A stretch of 40,189 nt of DNA, taken from NCBI RefSeq assembly GCF_014349155.1, contig NZ_JACSIT010000148.1, positions 1 through 40,189 on the forward strand. Reading direction: 5' to 3'. Numbering within the stretch: the first letter of the stretch is position 1; each line of letters opens with the position of its first letter. Below the pieces are notes generated by a model. It ran no database searches. It saw only the letters and a program-made list of their open reading frames with translations, and was not told the origin of the DNA. Positions 23,662 through 31,304 of the stretch are shown here, piece by piece. The position numbers and the translations under genes are program-made. Source of the DNA: Neolewinella lacunae. Lineage in GTDB: Bacteria; Bacteroidota; Bacteroidia; Chitinophagales; Saprospiraceae.

Positions 23662-24864
23662 ATGCTTCCCCACCTTGCCGCCTACTTTGCCAGCCGCCAG
23701 CTCGATGCCAGCAGCTTCCCCTATCGCCTCTTTTCCCCGGGCCGCATCAACCTGATCGGGGAGCACACGGACTACACCGGAGGCTACGTGATGCCCGCCG
23801 CTATCGATAAGGGCATCTACTTCTACGCCCGGCCGATTGCCGAACCCGTACTGCGCCTCTACGCCGCAGATTTGCAGGAAAATGCGGTACTGGACTTGCC
23901 CGTCCGGGGTAAGTCAGGCCAGCTCTGGGCCGATTATCTGGCCGGGATCGTCGATCAGTTTCAGCAGCTGGGTTACGTAGTGCCTGGCCTGGAAATCATC
24001 TTCGGCGGAGACGTTCCCCGGGGCTCGGGGATGAGCAGTTCGGCGGCCCTGGAAGGGGGCATGGCTTTCCTGCTGAACGCCGTGGTGGAGGCGGAATTGA
24101 GTCGTCCGGCTCTGGCCCAACTCGCACAGCGGAGCAGCAATACCTTCATCGGCGTGCCTACGGGGATCATGGACCAATTCGCCAGCCTGAACGGCAGTGC
24201 GCAGGGGCCAATCTTGCTGCAATGTGCCACCCTGGACTTTCACCCCATCAATGCTACTTTGCCGGGTTATTCCTGGCTGCTGGTCAATTCGCTGGTCACC
24301 CACGAACTGGGAAGCAGCCAGTACCCCATCCGGGTGGCCGAGTGCGCCCGGGCCCTGGCGGCCTTGCAAAGCATTTACCCTGGGCTGGACAACCTGAGTG
24401 CGGCAACCCTGCCCCAGTTGGATGCCGTGGCCGACACCCTGGACGCCGTAGCTTTCCGCCGGGCCTACTACGTCATCAGCGAAAACGCACGCGTTCACCG
24501 GATGGCCCAGGCCTTGGCCGAAGGCGAAGTAGCCCGCGCCGGCACCCTCCTGAACGCTACCCACGCGGGCCTGCGCGATGATTACGCGGTCTCTTGCGAA
24601 GAAATCGATTTTCTCCATTACCAGGCCACCGAAGTGTTTCAGGGAGGCCACGTCGCCGGTGCCCGCATCATGGGCGGCGGTTTTGGCGGCTGTACCATCA
24701 ACCTGGTTCGCACCAGCGACGTGCCCGCCCTGCAAGCCTTCCTGGCCGAGGCTTACCAGGACGCTTACCACATCACTCCGGAGTTTTATCCGGTGCAGAT
24801 TGGGCCCGGGACGCGGTGGATGAGTGAATGCGTGAGCACGAAGTACTGCGCAGCAAATGAGTGA
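23662..24864 (+). CDS. galK: Galactokinase
   Basis: The 400-residue GHMP kinase phosphorylates galactose at C1 in the Leloir pathway. The galactokinase signature GRINLIGEHTDY is at 27-38, the GHMP ATP loop PRGSGMSSSAA at 119-129, the catalytic Asp probably D171 in GIMDQF, and motif 3 ARIMGGGFGGC at 334-344. It would process galactose released by the beta-galactosidase 12 kb away. The tail MSECVSTKYCAANE after GPGTRW does not look like a normal GalK end. It is encoded by a copy of the GAGTGAATG repeat also found next to ppk2, so the original stop was probably replaced. No galT or galE lies in the window. Confidence 0.95.
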   Translation: MLPHLAAYFASRQLDASSFPYRLFSPGRINLIGEHTDYTGGYVMPAAIDKGIYFYARPIAEPVLRLYAADLQENAVLDLPVRGKSGQLWADYLAGIVDQFQQLGYVVPGLEIIFGGDVPRGSGMSSSAALEGGMAFLLNAVVEAELSRPALAQLAQRSSNTFIGVPTGIMDQFASLNGSAQGPILLQCATLDFHPINATLPGYSWLLVNSLVTHELGSSQYPIRVAECARALAALQSIYPGLDNLSAATLPQLDAVADTLDAVAFRRAYYVISENARVHRMAQALAEGEVARAGTLLNATHAGLRDDYAVSCEEIDFLHYQATEVFQGGHVAGARIMGGGFGGCTINLVRTSDVPALQAFLAEAYQDAYHITPEFYPVQIGPGTRWMSECVSTKYCAANE

Positions 24865-24876
24865 ATAGGCTACCGC
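24820..24876 (+). repeat. GAGTGAAT repeat at the galK 3' end
   Basis: ATGAGTGAATG (24820) and AATGAGTGAATAG plus GCTACCGC (24856-24876) match the block at 17900-17959, including the preceding GCGCAGC. The galK stop codon lies within it. Confidence 0.75.
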
Positions 24877-24910
24877 GAGGGACAGAACCAGACCTTTATT
24901 CCTTTTGCCT

Positions 24911-26602
24911 TTACTCCTTTCCGCCCTTACTCCTGGGCCACCAATAAGTCCCCAATACCGCCAAACCAACGAGGCTGAGGAACAACCACCAGGGAAAAGT
25001 ACCTGAGGCATTCCGCGCAGATTCTTCGATGACGAGGAGTTGATTTACGGGCTGGTTTGTCAGCAACTGCTGTTTGCCGCCCGCCCAGGTGACGAGGACG
25101 GAATCGACCGTAGTGACGTCCCCCAAGCCAAAGTGGGCGATGGTAGAGTTCTGAGAGAGGTGGCTGGAGCCCCCGCCGTCGATTTCCCGGATCATTTGCC
25201 GGCCCTGGCTGAAGACCGTGACGCGGCTGCCGATGCCGTTCTTTTCGGCTTTGAGCCCGCGGAGGGCGACTTTCAGCCACTTTCCCCTTGCTCCATCGTT
25301 GCGGAACAGCCGGGTGACGGAAGCGACGGGGTAATTGGGCAATACCGGTTCCTGGGCGACGACGAGCAGATCCAGATCGCCGTCGTTTTCTAGGTCGAAA
25401 GCAACGGAGCCCCGGCCGATGCCGTAGTCCCCCACCCCATTCAACTTGCCGATTTCCCGGAAAGTGTTGCCGTCGTTTTCGAAGTAAAAATTGGCCATCG
25501 GGACGCAGTTGGGGTTTAAGTCGCCGTTGCTGACGAAAAGGTCGAGGTCTCCGTCGTGGTCGTAGTCTCCCCAGTTGGCGCCCCAGCTGATGGAAACGTA
25601 GTGCATGTTCATTTCCTTGGTCAGGTTAACGAAGGGTTTGCCGGGGCCCTGGCTGACCATGAAGCGGTTGAAGCGGATATTGGTAACGTAATAATCGAGA
25701 TAACCGTCTTGGTTATAGTCCCCGGCAGCGGAGCCCATGGCGTTGATTTTCAGGTCGAGGGCGTAATCCTCCTCCACGTAGTTGAATTTTTTCCGGGGGG
25801 AGCGGTTTTCCAGTACGTAGCTGGGCGTTGCCTTGTAGCCGAAGTCGTTATTGACGATCAGGTCCTGGTCGCCGTCGTTGTCAAAGTCCGTGAAAAGTCC
25901 CCCGAACCCAAAGCCGCGGTGTCGGAGGCCGTAGTCTTCGTACACATTCGTGAACCTGGTGCCTTGATCGTTGCGCAACAAATAGTCGTAGGCCGTTTGG
26001 TTGGCTCCCACAATGGTCGCGTCGGAGATGACGCTGAGCTTCCCTTCGTAGCCAATAAAGTAATTGCCCACGTAGAGATCGGGCCAGCCATCGGCGTTAA
26101 AATCCCCGAAACTCCCGCCCGTACTAAAGGAATAGAGTGGCCCGAGGCCAAATTCATCGGTAGCGTCGGCAAAAGTGCCGTCCCCCTGGTTCAGGAACAA
26201 CAAGTTCTTGGCACGGGGAATGGTCCGGGCACTGTCCCGCGCCGTAATCGTGGTGATGAAGAGATCGACGTAGCCATCGCGATTTACGTCAGCACCGCTC
26301 ACCCCCTGGGTAACGAAGCGCCTGGTGAGTTCCAGCCCGGAGCCTTCGAAGACGTTGGTCATGGTTCCGTCGCCGTTGTTGCGCAACAGTTGATCATCAG
26401 CCGTCCCGCCGGTAAGGTACACGTCCTCGAAGCCGTCGAGGTTGTAGTCCAGCACACAAGCTCCGCCACCGAACATCCCCTCCAGCACGCGAAACTGATG
26501 TTGAATGCCTGCCGAATCCGTTACGTCGGTGAAGGGTGTCGGGCTTTGGCCAAGGAGTGCGCCGCTGGCCAGCAATCCCAAAAAAAATGAGCTTTTGCGC
26601 AT
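24911..26602 (-). CDS. CRTAC1-like FG-GAP/ASPIC-UnbV protein
   Basis: This 563-residue exported protein starts with a signal peptide (MRKSSFFLGLLASGALLGQ). FG-GAP/VCBS beta-propeller repeats with calcium-loop patterns (DYNLDGFEDVYL, DVNRDGYVDLFI, DFNADGWPDLYV, DFDNDGDQDLIV, DYDHDGDLDLFV) cover residues 30-440. An ASPIC/UnbV domain (GIGSRVTVFSQGRQMIREI, SVLVTWAGGKQQLL) follows at about 455-530. A membrane helix (WWLFLSLVGLAVLGTYWW) and a basic tail come last, so it is probably membrane-anchored. Function is unknown; these proteins are thought to bind ligands or partners. It is the last gene of the minus-strand SusCD cluster, 67 bp after the haloperoxidase gene. Confidence 0.9.
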   Translation of the reverse strand: MRKSSFFLGLLASGALLGQSPTPFTDVTDSAGIQHQFRVLEGMFGGGACVLDYNLDGFEDVYLTGGTADDQLLRNNGDGTMTNVFEGSGLELTRRFVTQGVSGADVNRDGYVDLFITTITARDSARTIPRAKNLLFLNQGDGTFADATDEFGLGPLYSFSTGGSFGDFNADGWPDLYVGNYFIGYEGKLSVISDATIVGANQTAYDYLLRNDQGTRFTNVYEDYGLRHRGFGFGGLFTDFDNDGDQDLIVNNDFGYKATPSYVLENRSPRKKFNYVEEDYALDLKINAMGSAAGDYNQDGYLDYYVTNIRFNRFMVSQGPGKPFVNLTKEMNMHYVSISWGANWGDYDHDGDLDLFVSNGDLNPNCVPMANFYFENDGNTFREIGKLNGVGDYGIGRGSVAFDLENDGDLDLLVVAQEPVLPNYPVASVTRLFRNDGARGKWLKVALRGLKAEKNGIGSRVTVFSQGRQMIREIDGGGSSHLSQNSTIAHFGLGDVTTVDSVLVTWAGGKQQLLTNQPVNQLLVIEESARNASGTFPWWLFLSLVGLAVLGTYWWPRSKGGKE

Positions 26603-26669
26603 AATAAGCGGTATTGTTTACTGCGACTTTAAGGATTCCCCCGGGGAATTCACCTTCCTGATCCGGGGT

Positions 26670-28031
26670 TTACTTTTTCCAGGCTAGGCCGTTCACGTTG
26701 GCCCCAACCTCCTGGCCTTTTTCCAGTCCGCGTTCGTTGTCCTGGGGCGTGTGGATGCCTCCGAAAAAGCGGGAGTCGGCCGTCTCCCTGGCCACTTCGC
26801 TGAGGCGGGTGAACGAGCGGGCCACGAAGCCCACCTCCCGCTCTTCGTCGTAGGGACGGCCCACGTGGCAGGCGTCGGTGAAGGCAAACTCGTCCCCAAA
26901 CATATCGATGAGCACCGTCGTCGCCGCCGACGCCTGGATGGCGTGCCCCGAGGGAAAAGCCGGGAAAGGCGGATCGGGCCAAAAGCTTTCCCATTCTTCG
27001 TCGATCACGGCGGTAACGTAGGTGTTGGGCCGTTCGCTGAAAAACTGGTATTTCCACCGCCAGCACAGCAAAAAAGCGTCGGCTACGGCCATCCCCACCC
27101 GGGCGTAAGCTTCGGCACAAGTCACCAGGTCGGGCTGCCGTGCGTGCACCACCATTGATGCTAAATAGTAGGAGTGCCCCGGTGGGGTGAAGGTGACGTC
27201 GGGGTCATCTCCCCACCAGATGGCGATTTCCTTTTGTTCCTGCGTCAGCGCCCGCTCGGCCTCGTACACCGCGCGAAACTGCTCGTAGTAGGGGGAGCCG
27301 GGGACAGTATCGTAGGGAATGAATTCGGGGGCTTCCATCCGGTAGTTGCCGGGCAGAAAGGGGCGGTTTTGCCCCCAGTGCGGGTGCAGGGGATGGTGAC
27401 TGAAGGATTGGGCAAACAGCGGCGGCTTCCATCCTCCAGGACGATCGGGGTGAACCATCGCTTTATCGAAGTTCTTCAAATAGGCCCGGTGGCCACCGTC
27501 GCTCTTTGACCATTCGAAAATGGCCTGTGCCAGGCGTTGGCCGAAGGAAATAGAACGATCGGCCACCCCTGCGTCGGTACGTTTGCGAAAGTAGGCGGCA
27601 ATTTCCGCTTCCAAGGAATCCACGCTGGCCTTGTTGGCGTCGGAAGTGTGGTTGTACAAACTGCGCAGTAACTCCGCCTGGCTGGCGTTCAGCGCGAGTC
27701 GGAAGTCGTATTCCACCCCCGCATCGGGCGTAGGCAGGTGACTCAAACTGCTGAGCTGCCCCGCCAGTGAGCGCCGGTCTTTCGTCCCGTGGACCACACT
27801 TTCGTACATGGCCAGGCCCAGGTAGCCCAGGCAACGCGAGGCGTAGGTCGGGCTGTTCCCGGGGGTACCTTTGGTCAGGCGCAGGGTCATCTCCGCCCAG
27901 CTGCCCGTAAGTTCGGCGGGCTGTTCGTAGTCGCGGGCAGGGCTACAGGAAGACCAGCTGAAGGCGAGGACAAGCAGGATCAAGCACCCGCACTGCCGGC
28001 TCACGTCCCGTGCTGCATTGATCCACTTCAT
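26670..28031 (-). CDS. Vanadium-dependent haloperoxidase/PAP2 lipoprotein
   Basis: The 453-residue product has a lipoprotein-type start (MKWINAARDVSRQCGCLILLVLAFSWSSC). The three-part vanadate/phosphate site is complete: KYQFFSERP (K-X6-RP, near 326), FPSGHAIQ (PSGH, near 360) and SRFFGGIHTPQD (SR-X5-H-X3-D, near 418). Proteins of this shape either oxidise halides with peroxide using vanadate or act as acid phosphatases; the sequence alone does not decide. The N-terminal helical domain (SPTYASRCLGYLGLAMYESVV) is typical of vanadium haloperoxidase-like proteins. The start was chosen for the signal; upstream in-frame ATGs exist, the nearest 20 codons earlier. It lies between two FG-GAP proteins in the SusCD cluster. 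Confidence 0.87.
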   Translation of the reverse strand: MKWINAARDVSRQCGCLILLVLAFSWSSCSPARDYEQPAELTGSWAEMTLRLTKGTPGNSPTYASRCLGYLGLAMYESVVHGTKDRRSLAGQLSSLSHLPTPDAGVEYDFRLALNASQAELLRSLYNHTSDANKASVDSLEAEIAAYFRKRTDAGVADRSISFGQRLAQAIFEWSKSDGGHRAYLKNFDKAMVHPDRPGGWKPPLFAQSFSHHPLHPHWGQNRPFLPGNYRMEAPEFIPYDTVPGSPYYEQFRAVYEAERALTQEQKEIAIWWGDDPDVTFTPPGHSYYLASMVVHARQPDLVTCAEAYARVGMAVADAFLLCWRWKYQFFSERPNTYVTAVIDEEWESFWPDPPFPAFPSGHAIQASAATTVLIDMFGDEFAFTDACHVGRPYDEEREVGFVARSFTRLSEVARETADSRFFGGIHTPQDNERGLEKGQEVGANVNGLAWKK

Positions 28032-28137
28032 CTCCGCTTTTCGGTTAAAGCAGGCATTATTCCAGCCATAGCAAGACGTACACTTTTCCATGAAAATAGG
28101 CTGATATTGTTCTGTTCTGTGGTGGTGGGATCTGACT

Positions 28138-31100
28138 TTATTGCTCCACCATTTGGGCCTCCCGACGGTAAGCCCGCACCTTCTTACCCCGGATGCCGAA
28201 GAGCAATAAATCCTGGTAAGCCAGCACGCTCCGCACGTCGCCACGCAGTTTTAAGCCCGCAGTGGCCTGGGGAACGTAGCCAAAGCCGCCCTTGCCATCT
28301 CCCTGCAACAGGATACCGGTGTTCGCCTCGGCTTTGCCCCAGCGCTGTTTTTCTTTCCCATCGTTGCCGCACAGCAGAAGATCGCGGTGCCCATCGGCAT
28401 TAAAGTCTGCGGCCGTGATGGTGTGCACCGGAGCGTATTGTACCTCCAAAGGCAGTTCCGCCCGGGCGTAGCGGCCATCCGCCTGGCTGAGGTAAAGGAC
28501 GGTCTCCAGCATTTCCGCCGTCCGGTGCAGGGTGCCTTCGGGCCAGGAAGGAAAGATGTCGTCGAGGCTTTGGTCGGCAAAGCTGCGGTAATCCGGGTAT
28601 TTTTTGCGCAGTCCCGCCAGCTGCCCCAGCAGTTCATCGCGCGTGAGGTCGGCGTAGCGGCGGCCGTCGGGGCCGTAGTAACTCAGGATGGGATCGAGGG
28701 CACCGTTGCCGTCCAGGTCGGCTGCGTAGAGTTCCAGCGGCAGTTCCGGGCTGGCGCTGAAGAGGTTGTTGAGGCCTTGGTTGCCGGCCAGGAGGTCCAA
28801 GCGGCCATCGCCGTTGAAGTCGCTGAGATGCAGGGCCGTCCACCAGCCCGTCAGTGGCGGCGGGAAGGCCCCGGCGTAGGGCTGCAGTTGCTGGCCGTCG
28901 AAGGTGAAGCAAAGCAGCGGCGTCCATTCGCCAGCAACGACGAGTTCATCGGCCCCGTCGCCATCCAGGTCCGCCCAAGTGGCGGCGTTGATCTTGCCGA
29001 TGGATTGTAATTCCTGGGGCAAAGGCGAGGTCAGTGGCGTGCGCTGTCCGTCGTTCAGGGGGTAAAGGGTCACCGCATCTACCAGCGGGTAACGGCCGGG
29101 CAGATAAGCGTTGCCCACGAACTCCACCGCGTACTTTCCGCTGCTGCGGGCCAGAACGCGGCCAGTACCTGCTTTGGCAAGCACTTTTCCGCCCTCCACG
29201 GCCAGCACCGGCCCGGGTTGAGCGTATTCGCGGGGCAGGAGGCGCTCTTCGTCAAAACCCCGTTGCTCGGCGGGCGGATCGGTGTAGGCCAAGGGAGAAC
29301 TTACTTCCCGAAACCAGCTTGGAGCGGTGGCCTTGGCTGGGGCTGGACGGACTTCCCCTGCTTCTTGGTGGCGAAGAACGATGCGCTGGTTAACCTCCAC
29401 CGCCTCCAGGTTTTGGCGGGCGCCGTCGGGCCAGGTGACGACTAGCCTTTGCACCTGCGTCCGCGCCCCCAATCCGAAGTGCAGCACGGGATCGACGCAG
29501 GATAGGTAGCCACGGTTGGGGAATTGCTCGCGGATTTGTTGCAGGTCGTCGGCCCTGATTTCCACCCGCGCCCCGATGCCCTGGGGGTTGCCCGCCGGAC
29601 CTTCGAGCGCTACGGAAAGGTAGTTTTGCCCGGTCAGGTCATTGCGGTACACGAAGGCCGCCCGGTCGAGGTTATTGACCACCAAATCCAGGTCGCCGTC
29701 GTTGTCCAGGTCGGCATAAACGGCACCGTTGCTGTTCGATGGCCGGGCCAGTCCCCAGTCCGCCGTACGGTCCGCAAAAGTTCCATTGTGCTGGTTGCCG
29801 AAGGCAAAATTGCGAAGATCGGAAGCGGGCATTTGCTCCAGCAATTCCCGCAAATCCGTCCGTTGCAGGCGGCCTTTTGCGGCCGTGAAATCTTCCATGT
29901 ATTTGATGAAGTCGAGGTTGGTGTAGTCCTTCAGGTAGCCGTTGGTGACGTGCAGGTCTTGCCAGCCGTCGTTGTCAAAATCGGCCAGCAGGGCAGACCA
30001 GCTCCAGTCGGTCATCGCCACACCAGCCAGGCGGCCAATCTCGGCGAAAGTGCCATCGCCGCGGTTGAGTTGCAGCATATTGCGCATCGTCTGGTGGTGG
30101 AAGCCGCTGGCCAGGTTGAGGTCAAGCTTGGAGCGGTTGTCGTCGGGTTGCAGCAGGCGCTGGCGGCGGGGATCGGCCGGCAGCATATCGAGGGTAAAAA
30201 GATCGAGGTGGCCGTCGTTGTTGATGTCGCCCGCGTCGCTGCCCATGGAGAAGTGGCTGGTGTGGCTCATTTGCTCCCCCAGGTGGTCGGTAAAGGTGCC
30301 GTCGCCGTTGTTGTAGTAGAGGTAGTCGGGCACCTCGTAGTCGTTAGAGACGTAAAAGTCGGGGTCACCATCGTTGTCCAGGTCCGCAATGGCCAGCCCC
30401 AGGCCGTAGCTCAGAGCCGAACCGCTGATGCCCGCCGCCTCGGTGACGTCCTTGAATTTCCCACCCGTATTTTGGTACAGGCGCAGGCCGCGGTCGGGGT
30501 CGGGGTTGGCCAGCAGTTCCCGGGTTTTGGCCGCGTTCAAAACGGGCAATGCCTGAGGGTTGTGGTTCAGCAGGAGCCCGTCGAGGTCGCCGTCCCGGTC
30601 GTAATCGAAGAAATACATTTGGTTGCTGAAGGCCGTTCCGGCCAGCCCGTAGGCGGCGGCTTCGTCGCGAAAAACGGGCACCCCGTCCGGCCCATTGCCC
30701 TGGTTGATGAACAACTGGTTGGCGCGTTTCTCGGGGGGCAGCATGCCGGAGTAGCAGAGGTAAATGTCGAGTTTGCCGTCGGCATTGACGTCAGCCAGGG
30801 TCACACCGGTTTTCCAGGGGCCAGGGCGTCCGCCCGCGCCGGAAGGCTGGGTTACGTCGGTAAAGTGCAGGTCACCAGCGTTCAGGTACAGGCGGTTTTC
30901 GGCCATATTGGCCGTGAAGTACAGGTCAGTTTTTCCGTCGCCGTTCAGGTCGCCAGCGGCCACACCCCCACCGTTGTAGAAATATTCGTACACCAGGATA
31001 TTCGTATTTGGCCCCTCGGTCAGGCGGTTCACGAAGTCGATGCCCGTTGTAGCGGGCTCCAGTAAGGTGAAGAGCGGAGCGGCCGGAGCACCATCTTTTT

Positions 31101-31188
31101 CGGGCGCGGTCGCAGGTGCCGGGCCCGAACAATGGAGCAGGGGAAGCAGGGCCAACACCCCCATCAGGCGGAAAAACAATGCGTACAT
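28138..31188 (-). CDS. Large FG-GAP/ASPIC-UnbV lipoprotein
   Basis: The 1016-residue protein starts MYALFFRLMGVLALLPLLHC, with the lipobox Cys at 20. The first half has seven or more FG-GAP/VCBS calcium loops (DLNGDGKTDLYF, DVNADGKLDIYL, DYDRDGDLDGLL, DLDNDGDPDFYV, DINNDGHLDLFT, DFDNDGWQDLHV). An ASPIC/UnbV domain follows near 520-610 (GIGARVEIRADD, LVVTWPDGARQNL), then a second propeller (DLDGDGADELVV, DFNGDGRLDLLA, DLDGNGALDPIL, DFNADGHRDLLL). It is probably a surface lipoprotein working with the SusCD complex; its ligand is unknown. Two 18-bp motif copies lie in it, one sense just after the lipobox (APATAP) and one antisense in the ASPIC region (ARTQVQ). Confidence 0.9.
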   Translation of the reverse strand: MYALFFRLMGVLALLPLLHCSGPAPATAPEKDGAPAAPLFTLLEPATTGIDFVNRLTEGPNTNILVYEYFYNGGGVAAGDLNGDGKTDLYFTANMAENRLYLNAGDLHFTDVTQPSGAGGRPGPWKTGVTLADVNADGKLDIYLCYSGMLPPEKRANQLFINQGNGPDGVPVFRDEAAAYGLAGTAFSNQMYFFDYDRDGDLDGLLLNHNPQALPVLNAAKTRELLANPDPDRGLRLYQNTGGKFKDVTEAAGISGSALSYGLGLAIADLDNDGDPDFYVSNDYEVPDYLYYNNGDGTFTDHLGEQMSHTSHFSMGSDAGDINNDGHLDLFTLDMLPADPRRQRLLQPDDNRSKLDLNLASGFHHQTMRNMLQLNRGDGTFAEIGRLAGVAMTDWSWSALLADFDNDGWQDLHVTNGYLKDYTNLDFIKYMEDFTAAKGRLQRTDLRELLEQMPASDLRNFAFGNQHNGTFADRTADWGLARPSNSNGAVYADLDNDGDLDLVVNNLDRAAFVYRNDLTGQNYLSVALEGPAGNPQGIGARVEIRADDLQQIREQFPNRGYLSCVDPVLHFGLGARTQVQRLVVTWPDGARQNLEAVEVNQRIVLRHQEAGEVRPAPAKATAPSWFREVSSPLAYTDPPAEQRGFDEERLLPREYAQPGPVLAVEGGKVLAKAGTGRVLARSSGKYAVEFVGNAYLPGRYPLVDAVTLYPLNDGQRTPLTSPLPQELQSIGKINAATWADLDGDGADELVVAGEWTPLLCFTFDGQQLQPYAGAFPPPLTGWWTALHLSDFNGDGRLDLLAGNQGLNNLFSASPELPLELYAADLDGNGALDPILSYYGPDGRRYADLTRDELLGQLAGLRKKYPDYRSFADQSLDDIFPSWPEGTLHRTAEMLETVLYLSQADGRYARAELPLEVQYAPVHTITAADFNADGHRDLLLCGNDGKEKQRWGKAEANTGILLQGDGKGGFGYVPQATAGLKLRGDVRSVLAYQDLLLFGIRGKKVRAYRREAQMVEQ
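29451..29468 (+). repeat. Dispersed 18-bp motif, copy 11
   Basis: GCACCTGCGTCCGCGCCC lies inside the large FG-GAP gene, antisense, encoding ARTQVQ in the ASPIC/UnbV region. The frame is the same as in copy 2. Confidence 0.85.
31102..31119 (-). repeat. Dispersed 18-bp motif, copy 12
   Basis: On the minus strand it reads GCACCTGCGACCGCGCCC. It is sense in the FG-GAP gene and encodes APATAP four residues after the lipidated Cys. Confidence 0.85.
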
Positions 31189-31205
31189 ATCAAGTAAGTT
31201 GCCTC

Positions 31206-31271
31206 GAAAAAGCTCCCAAAGGGAGTGCTCAAAAATAAGCAAACCCACTTACTCCCGGGGAATAAGTGGGT
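31206..31271 (-). terminator. Double hairpin terminator between susD and the FG-GAP gene
   Basis: On the minus strand, after the susD stop, ACCCACTTA and TAAGTGGGT (31263-31271 and 31243-31251) form a 9-bp stem followed by a T-rich run ending TTATTTTT. A second stem, CTCCC TTT GGGAG (31213-31225), is followed by CTTTTTC. The two together suggest partial termination that lowers expression of the genes after susCD. Confidence 0.7.
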
Positions 31272-31304
31272 CTGCCACAGTTTATCGTCCGTTGTTACCC
31301 GGTG

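Noticed and set aside
28032..28244. Longer N-terminus of the haloperoxidase-type protein
   Set aside because: It would overlap the end of the FG-GAP gene and place 71 non-conserved residues ahead of a good lipoprotein signal.
29524..31065. Long open frame on the plus strand opposite the FG-GAP gene, and similar ones at 31266-32975, 33320-35059, 36822-38138 and 7234-8469
   Set aside because: These are valine/glycine-rich or low-complexity translations expected from the complement of GC-rich coding sequence. The opposite strand has clear domain signatures in each case.
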